The position numbers and the translations under genes were made by a program. A model generated the notes under the pieces. The model had not been told where the DNA came from and ran no database searches. It saw nothing but the letters and a program-made list of their open reading frames with translations. Shown piece by piece: positions 59,206-64,000 of a DNA stretch of 64,000 bases. Origin of the DNA: DASQHW01 sp038238245 (GTDB taxonomy: Bacteria > Actinomycetota > Acidimicrobiia > IMCC26256 > PALSA-610); NCBI GenBank assembly GCA_038238245.1, contig JBBRXX010000008.1, forward strand, positions 80,306 to 144,305, given 5' to 3'. Each line of letters starts with the position of its first letter. The first letter of the stretch is position 1.

Positions 59206-59957
59206 CAGCGCCCGGCGCGCCGGCCGAGTCTCCCTATGCGGCGCGGATCGTCGACGGCGTACGCCTGTACCGGACGGGCGGCGGCGAGGTGCGCGCACTC
59301 GACGGCATCACCGTTGACTTCGCGCATCGTCGACTCACGGCCGTGATCGGGCCGTCGGGATCGGGGAAGTCGACGTTGCTGCACTGTCTCGCGGGTCTCG
59401 ACCGCCTCACGTCGGGCGCGGTCTATCTCGGCGACGTCGAGATCGGCGCGTTGAGCCGACGGATGCGGGCGATCGTGCGACGACAACGCGTCGGGGTCGT
59501 CTTCCAAGGCTTCAATCTCCACCCCGGCTTCGACGTCGCACACAACATCGCTTTGCCATCGGTCATCGCGGGGCGGACGCTCGATCGGGCTTGGGTCGAC
59601 GAAGTCATCGCCCGACTCCATCTGCGGGACCTGCTCCATCGTCGGCCGGCCGAGTTGTCCGGCGGCGAGCAACAACGCGTCGCCGCGGCGCGTGCTCTCG
59701 CGGGACGGCCGAATCTCGTGCTCGCGGACGAGCCCACGGGGAACCTTGATGGTCGCAGCGGCCGGGAGCTGCTCGACATTCTGCGTCTCGCAGTCGACGA
59801 CCTCGAGCAAACGGTGATCCTCGTGACACACGACATGGCCGCGGCGTGTGTCGGCGACCGGGTCGTGGTGCTCGGCGACGGAAAGGTCGTCGAGGTGGTC
59901 GAGCAGCCGACGCTCGACATCATGAGCCGGCTCGCAGCGCGTCCCGCGCCGGCCTAA
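59202..59957 (+). CDS. LolD/MacB-type ABC transporter ATP-binding protein
   Basis: A 251-residue ATPase: Walker A GPSGSGKST, Q-loop VVFQGFNLHP, signature LSGGEQQRVAAARAL, Walker B LVLADEPTGNLD, and H-loop ILVTHDMAAA. The ADEPTGNLD sequence is typical of the LolD/MacB branch whose partners are FtsX permeases, which fits the divergent permease gene at 56213-58747. GTG 59202 overlaps the cupredoxin-like stop. It converges with the binding-protein gene with a 4-base overlap of the 3' ends. Confidence 0.9.
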   Translation: MTAPGAPAESPYAARIVDGVRLYRTGGGEVRALDGITVDFAHRRLTAVIGPSGSGKSTLLHCLAGLDRLTSGAVYLGDVEIGALSRRMRAIVRRQRVGVVFQGFNLHPGFDVAHNIALPSVIAGRTLDRAWVDEVIARLHLRDLLHRRPAELSGGEQQRVAAARALAGRPNLVLADEPTGNLDGRSGRELLDILRLAVDDLEQTVILVTHDMAAACVGDRVVVLGDGKVVEVVEQPTLDIMSRLAARPAPA

Positions 59958-61093
59958 CACGGCTGCAAGGGGGGAAGCGACGCCGGCGGCGGCGGCACGC
60001 CGTCGGGTGCCCGTTTGATCCGAAGCCATGCGTTCTCGACGACTGGCTCGTCGCGCGCGACCTGCGCCCAATCGGGGTGCAGGATCCGCACACCGGAGAG
60101 CCGCCGGCGCAGATCCCGCGACCGGCAGTCGTCCGGGACGACGTCGGGGCGCGCCGGCATCGCAGACGCGTCCGCGACCGCTGCCTGCCCGTCCTTCGAC
60201 CACATGTATTTGAGGAGCGCGATCGCGTTGACGCGATTGCGACCGCCTCGCACGAGTGCGGCCCCGTACGGCACCGCCATCGTCGTCGGCGTCGACCCCT
60301 GGACCGGAAACCAGATCGCGATGTTCTGATATTGCGCGATGTCGTTGAGTTGCTCGCTCAAGTCTCCGTTTGCGACGAGCGCGAACCCCGAGGCGACCAG
60401 CCGGCTCATCGTGTCAGTCGTGACCCAATGCGACTTCACCGAACGTTCGAGCTGGGTCATGTACCGCAGGGCGCCGTCCCGTCCGAGGAGCTGGACGAGC
60501 AGCACAAGGAATGACCGGCCGTCCGCCGCTTGATCGGGACGGGAGAGAAGCACTCGACCGGCGAACCTCGCGGCGAGCAGGTCTTGCAGTGTGCGCGGCG
60601 GCTTCGCGACAAGCTTCGGGTTGTACGCGAGCGACACGAAGTTCTCCAGGACGTCGCACCAATGCCGATCCGCCCCGCATCGGTTGTCGGGCACGGCCTC
60701 GGATCCGGGCGCTCCGTCGGCTTCGAGCACGCCCTTGCCGTCGGCGGTCGTCATGTCCGGCGCCTCGGCGATGATGATGTCCGCGTACGGTGCCGCCTTC
60801 TCGGCCACGAGCCGTGTCGCAATCTCGCGACTCGGTCCCGACTGGAAGAAGACGTGCACGCCGCAGTTGCTCTGGAAGTTGGTCAGCACGTCGCTGTACC
60901 AGTACTCGAGACCCTTCGAGCTGTACACGACGACCTGGCTGCCGAAGGAAGTCCCGTCGCAGTAGTCGCCGGCGGATCCGGTCGGCGTCGTGCCACCTCG
61001 TGTGGTCTTCCCGGGGCCGGTGCTACAGCTCGTTCCCAGCAACATCATTGCGAGCAGCAACGCCATCCGGTGCGACCGTCGACCACGTGGCAT
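59954..61093 (-). CDS. Extracellular solute-binding lipoprotein (ABC, bacterial SBP family)
   Basis: A 379-residue binding protein. The signal peptide ends with lipobox LGTSC (Cys about residue 23). The body has VVVYSSKGLEYWYSDVLTNFQSNCGVHVFFQSG, ADIIIAEAPDMTTADGKGVLE, and NPKLVAKPPRTLQDLLAARFAGRVLLSRPDQAADGRSFLVLL, the layout of the Fe(III)/phosphonate/putrescine group of periplasmic binding proteins. No matching permease or ATPase of that transporter type is adjacent, so it is an orphan. The Cys-rich Pro/Leu tail (PPPPASLPPLQPC) is unusual. Ligand unknown. Confidence 0.82.
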   Translation of the reverse strand: MPRGRRSHRMALLLAMMLLGTSCSTGPGKTTRGGTTPTGSAGDYCDGTSFGSQVVVYSSKGLEYWYSDVLTNFQSNCGVHVFFQSGPSREIATRLVAEKAAPYADIIIAEAPDMTTADGKGVLEADGAPGSEAVPDNRCGADRHWCDVLENFVSLAYNPKLVAKPPRTLQDLLAARFAGRVLLSRPDQAADGRSFLVLLVQLLGRDGALRYMTQLERSVKSHWVTTDTMSRLVASGFALVANGDLSEQLNDIAQYQNIAIWFPVQGSTPTTMAVPYGAALVRGGRNRVNAIALLKYMWSKDGQAAVADASAMPARPDVVPDDCRSRDLRRRLSGVRILHPDWAQVARDEPVVENAWLRIKRAPDGVPPPPASLPPLQPC

Positions 61094-61234
61094 CTCTCCG
61101 ATGATGACACAGGGTGAGGCGCATGGCGCCGACGCGCTTCACGACGTCTCTGGCGCGGTCATCATGGCAGCTTCATACAACGCTCATGTTCCGGTGCTCG
61201 GCTCAGCGCGCCGGCCAACCAGGGGAGCCAGATC

Positions 61235-62386
61235 GTGCGCAGATTCCGGATGCTCGTCGTGCTCGTGAGCGCGGCCGCGGTGCTCGCGGCGTGCAACCCC
61301 CTCGCGCTCCCGGGGAACACGGCCTCGATCACGCTCGTCAGCACGACGATGACAGGTGGGTGGAAGTACGACTTCTACCGCAACAACGCGTATCCGTGCT
61401 CGATCAGCGGCTTCCAGACGTTCGTGATCGGTACCAAGGTCGGTTCGTCCGCGACCGTTGCTCGTCCGCTGTGGGTGTTCATGCACGGCGGGGGCGCCGG
61501 TTACTTCGACGCGCAGGGTCATCCGGTTCCCGGCCCCGGCCAGAAGGTCGAGGAAGCGGCGCCGGCGCTGACGAGCAGGCTCACGAACAAGGGCTTGCTC
61601 GCGAACATCCGCGGCGACGCCGCAGGTTTTCGCACGCTGGCCGTGTCCTACTGCAGCCACGACGTCTACGCCGGCACTGACTCGCCCGATCCGCACAACC
61701 CGAACACGACGCCCGACGGAAAGCCCCGCACCACGAACGGCGACTACGCGACCAAGGCGGCGGTCCAGTACGCGCAAAGTCACTACCCGACGACCAAGAC
61801 GTTCCTGCACGGTGGCAGCGCCGGTTCCGTAGGTGCGTACGCGGTCGCGTGGTCGATGCAGCTGCAGGGGATCCCGCCCGCCGGGGTCGTGGGCGATGCG
61901 AGCATCGTGAACGTCGAAGCGATGTCCGCGGCGCGTGCTGCCGGGTATTGCGTCGACGACAACGACCCTGCGCGTGTCTCTGCGATCGCGGCGCGCGTGA
62001 ATCCCGACCTCGCGAACGTCGACAACGAGACCGACAAGCTCGTCACCAGCGGTCGCCTGACCGTGCCGATCTTGCACATCTGGAATCGCGGCGACTCGAA
62101 CACGTGCGGCTCACCCGCGATCAGCTGCCCGTTGCGTGACGGTTCGCACGTCACGCTCGGACTGACCGACTGCATTCACGAGCCGATGCGGCGCGCGGTC
62201 GCGGCGCTCGGTCCGACGAGCCGGTCGAAGAACTACCCCGTCTGCGTGGACAGTGACGGCACCCCGGACTGTTCGCTGCACGTCGTGACCACCAGGGTCG
62301 GGCTGACCAACACCGATCCGTCGACGCCCGCTGTGTATCTCACCGGCATCATGGACTGGGTGCACGCGCGACTCGCCGACGCGTGA
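61235..62386 (+). CDS. Secreted pectinacetylesterase-like hydrolase (lipoprotein)
   Basis: A 383-residue lipoprotein (lipobox LAAC, Cys about 20) with an alpha/beta-hydrolase-like fold of the pectin acetylesterase/Notum group. WVFMHGGGAGYFD carries the oxyanion region, and HGGSAGSVGAYAVAWSM carries the nucleophile (Ser in GGSAGS). The acidic residue may be in the Asp-rich turn before DDNDPARVS and the catalytic His may be in DCIHEPMRR. Six Cys pairs suggest disulfides. GGGGAG lies 8 bases before the GTG. The natural substrate is unknown; many actinobacterial members act on polysaccharide or lipid esters. Confidence 0.8.
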   Translation: MRRFRMLVVLVSAAAVLAACNPLALPGNTASITLVSTTMTGGWKYDFYRNNAYPCSISGFQTFVIGTKVGSSATVARPLWVFMHGGGAGYFDAQGHPVPGPGQKVEEAAPALTSRLTNKGLLANIRGDAAGFRTLAVSYCSHDVYAGTDSPDPHNPNTTPDGKPRTTNGDYATKAAVQYAQSHYPTTKTFLHGGSAGSVGAYAVAWSMQLQGIPPAGVVGDASIVNVEAMSAARAAGYCVDDNDPARVSAIAARVNPDLANVDNETDKLVTSGRLTVPILHIWNRGDSNTCGSPAISCPLRDGSHVTLGLTDCIHEPMRRAVAALGPTSRSKNYPVCVDSDGTPDCSLHVVTTRVGLTNTDPSTPAVYLTGIMDWVHARLADA

Positions 62387-62413
62387 TACCTGCACACCGC
62401 AGCCCGGCCCTTG

Positions 62414-62441
62414 GTGTACACGAATGACAGATATGTACACG
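62414..62441. promoter_or_regulatory. Paired GTGTACA sites, operator candidate
   Basis: GTGTACA (62414-62420) and TGTACAC (62434-62440) are inverted with a 13-base spacer. Since each is itself nearly palindromic (GTGTACAC and ATGTACAC), they are also direct repeats whose starts are about 20 bases apart, two helical turns. The pair lies between the secreted hydrolase and the adenylation-domain gene. A dimeric regulator binding twice on one face of DNA is plausible. Confidence 0.5.
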
Positions 62442-62576
62442 CGGTGATTGGCCGAATCCGGGCAGAACGTGTCCTGTGCGAAAACGGGCATTGCTCTGGC
62501 GACGGCCGTCGTGCTCTGCGAGACTCCCGCGTGTCGACAGATCCGCGGGGGAACTGAGGCGTTCGAAGTACCCGAC

Positions 62577-64000
62577 GTGCACGACGCACGCAACTTCGCG
62601 CGCGGATTTGCCCCCACCGAGAAATGGCCCAATTTGATCCACCGGCGCGTGCAGAAAGTTGCCCTCGCGAGCCCCGACCACCTCGCGGTGCGCGACCACG
62701 ACGAGTCGCTGACGTATCGCGCGCTCGAGGCGCGGGCGAACGCGCTCGCACATCAACTTCGGGCGCTGGGCGTCCGGCCGGGCGTGCGGGTCGGCCTCTG
62801 CCACGAGCGCGGCGTAGGTCAGGTCGTCGGCGCGCTCGCGACGTTGAAGGCGGGCGGCGCGTACGTGGGCCTCGACCCCGCGTATCCAGAAGCTCGCCTC
62901 GAGCACATGCTGCGCGACGCCGGCGCGCCCGTACTGCTCACCCAACGATCCGCACCGCCGCCGGTCATCGCTGCGTGCGCGCACGTCATCTTTCTCGACG
63001 TCGATCCGGAAAGCACCGGCGACCGACGCGATCCTCCCGAGGACCTCGCCGGTGTCGACGACGTCGCCTACGTCATCTATACGTCGGGCTCGACCGGCGA
63101 ACCCAAGGGCGTCGAGGTCTCGCACGGCAATCTGGCCAACCTCGTTGCATGGCATTGCGACGCGTTCACGCTCGGGTCGAGCGACCGCGCATCGATGCTG
63201 GCAAGCCCCGCGTTCGACGCCTCGGTGTGGGAGCTCTGGCCGCCGCTCGCGGCCGGCGCGAGCCTGCACATCCCCGATGTCGTCACGGCCGCGTCCGCCG
63301 AGGGATTGCGGGACTGGCTGGTGACCCAGGGCATCACGATCTCGTTCGTTCCCACCCCGTTGACGGAAGCGGTGCTGTCGCTCGAGTGGCCGCCGGATGT
63401 CGCATTGCGGTGCCTCCTGACCGGCGGCGATGTCCTGCACCGGAGGCCGGTTGCAGGTACGCCGTTCACGGTCGTCAACAACTACGGCGTCACCGAGGCG
63501 ACGGTCGTCACCACCTCCGGCCCGGTCGCGCCCGACCCCTCCGCGCACACCGTCCCGAGCATCGGTCGCGCGATCGCTGGGACATCCGTGTACGTGCTCG
63601 ACCCGAACGGCGAACCGGTGTCGCCGGGCGACGCCGGGGAGCTCTACATCGGTGGACGCGGCGTCGCAATCGGCTACATCAATCGTCCCCGGGAAACCGC
63701 TGAGCGGTTCGTCGCAGACCCTTGGCGGCCCGGCTCCCGGATGTATCGCACCGGTGACCTCGTACGGGTCACCGCCGAAGGTGATGTGCACTTTCTCGGC
63801 CGGCTCGACAACCAGGTGCAGATCCGCGGTCATCGCGTCGAGCTCGACGAGATCGCGACCGTGTTGAGCGTGCATCCGGGGGTCGACCAGTGCGCAGTCG
63901 TCGCGCCAGACGAGGAGTCAGCCGCGCGACGCAGAGTCGCATAACGGGTCACGTACGACCGAGTCCCAGCCGGCAGGGAGGACCTGCGCCCGTTACACGC
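62577..64000 (+). pseudogene. Amino-acid adenylation domain, apparently interrupted by TAA
   Basis: The frame gives an NRPS-type adenylation domain: A2 LKAGGAYVGLDPAYP, A3 YTSGSTGEPKG, A4 FDASVWELWPPL (amino-acid-recognising Asp present), A5 NNYGVTEA, A7 YRTGDLVR, A8 FLGRLDNQVQIRGHRVE. It then reads AARRRVA-stop (TAA 63942-63944), 40 residues before the expected A10 Lys. After the TAA the same frame stays open to the window end (RVTYDRVPAGREDLRP), which looks like normal continuation (VAYVTY). So TAA may be a nonsense change or a small indel in a longer gene. The start is uncertain: GTG 62577 or TTG 62448. Confidence 0.7.

Noticed and set aside
1..64000. CRISPR arrays, insertion sequences, transposases, integrases, rRNA
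   Set aside because: I saw no direct repeat-spacer arrays, no transposase or integrase motifs and no rRNA signature; tandem repeats are limited to the Thr/Pro stalk.

Overview
The window is GC-rich (roughly two thirds G+C by eye), with many GTG and TTG starts, 4-base stop/start overlaps and long antisense shadow frames. The gene content (F420/PPOX-type oxidoreductases, LigB-type DNA ligase, an Rv2466c-like DsbA protein, LuxR-TPR regulators, an STPK-STAND-WD40 protein, an actinobacterial-style gcvP leader) points to a high-GC actinomycete, possibly an environmental lineage such as Acidimicrobiia. The lineage is an inference and no marker gene here settles it.

Layout. 1-8.1 kb: end of an EAL phosphodiesterase, a tRNA-Pro, small redox and secreted proteins, a thioesterase, an epoxide-hydrolase-like/methyltransferase pair, ligB and an aldo/keto reductase. 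8.1-16.7 kb: GNAT/monooxygenase pair, a dehydratase fused to a membrane domain, an aminotransferase/omega-amidase pair, an FAD oxidoreductase diverging from a luciferase-like oxidoreductase, and an amidohydrolase. 16.7-24 kb: a charge-segregated unknown protein, a tandem glycine riboswitch driving gcvP, then a Ltp2-like thiolase/DUF35 pair diverging from an acyl-CoA dehydrogenase around a palindromic operator. 24.4-27.7 kb: a large cyclase-ATPase-TPR regulator.

27.7-38 kb is a patch of gene decay. It holds two LuxR helix-turn-helix remnants, a C-terminal acyl-CoA dehydrogenase scrap, a serine beta-lactamase-like gene with a frameshift and a stop, and an acyl-CoA dehydrogenase split by one extra base. 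Intact genes sit among them (SDR-DUF2867, PPOX, APH-like kinase, VOC, ferredoxin-like, methyltransferase, NTF2-like, LuxR-TPR). 38-45.5 kb: an ArsR/SRPBCC/DUF899 operon with an operator over its start codon, a DsbA-like protein, a CoA transferase, PhyH, an ABC exporter, trmL, and a 55-residue zinc-ribbon protein.

45.6-56.2 kb is the most striking region. It holds a complete partner-switching module (membrane PP2C phosphatase, STAS anti-anti-sigma, HATPase anti-sigma), then an FHA-cyclase fusion, a lipoprotein and a 1453-residue Ser/Thr kinase-STAND ATPase-TM-WD40 protein. A DUF6069/YCII(DGPF)/ECF42-type sigma operon follows. All are on the plus strand, so they may form one membrane-to-transcription signalling locus. 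56.2-64 kb: an FtsX-type permease diverging from a cupredoxin-like lipoprotein and its ABC ATPase, a solute-binding lipoprotein, a secreted hydrolase, and a stand-alone amino-acid adenylation domain that appears interrupted by a TAA codon near the window end.
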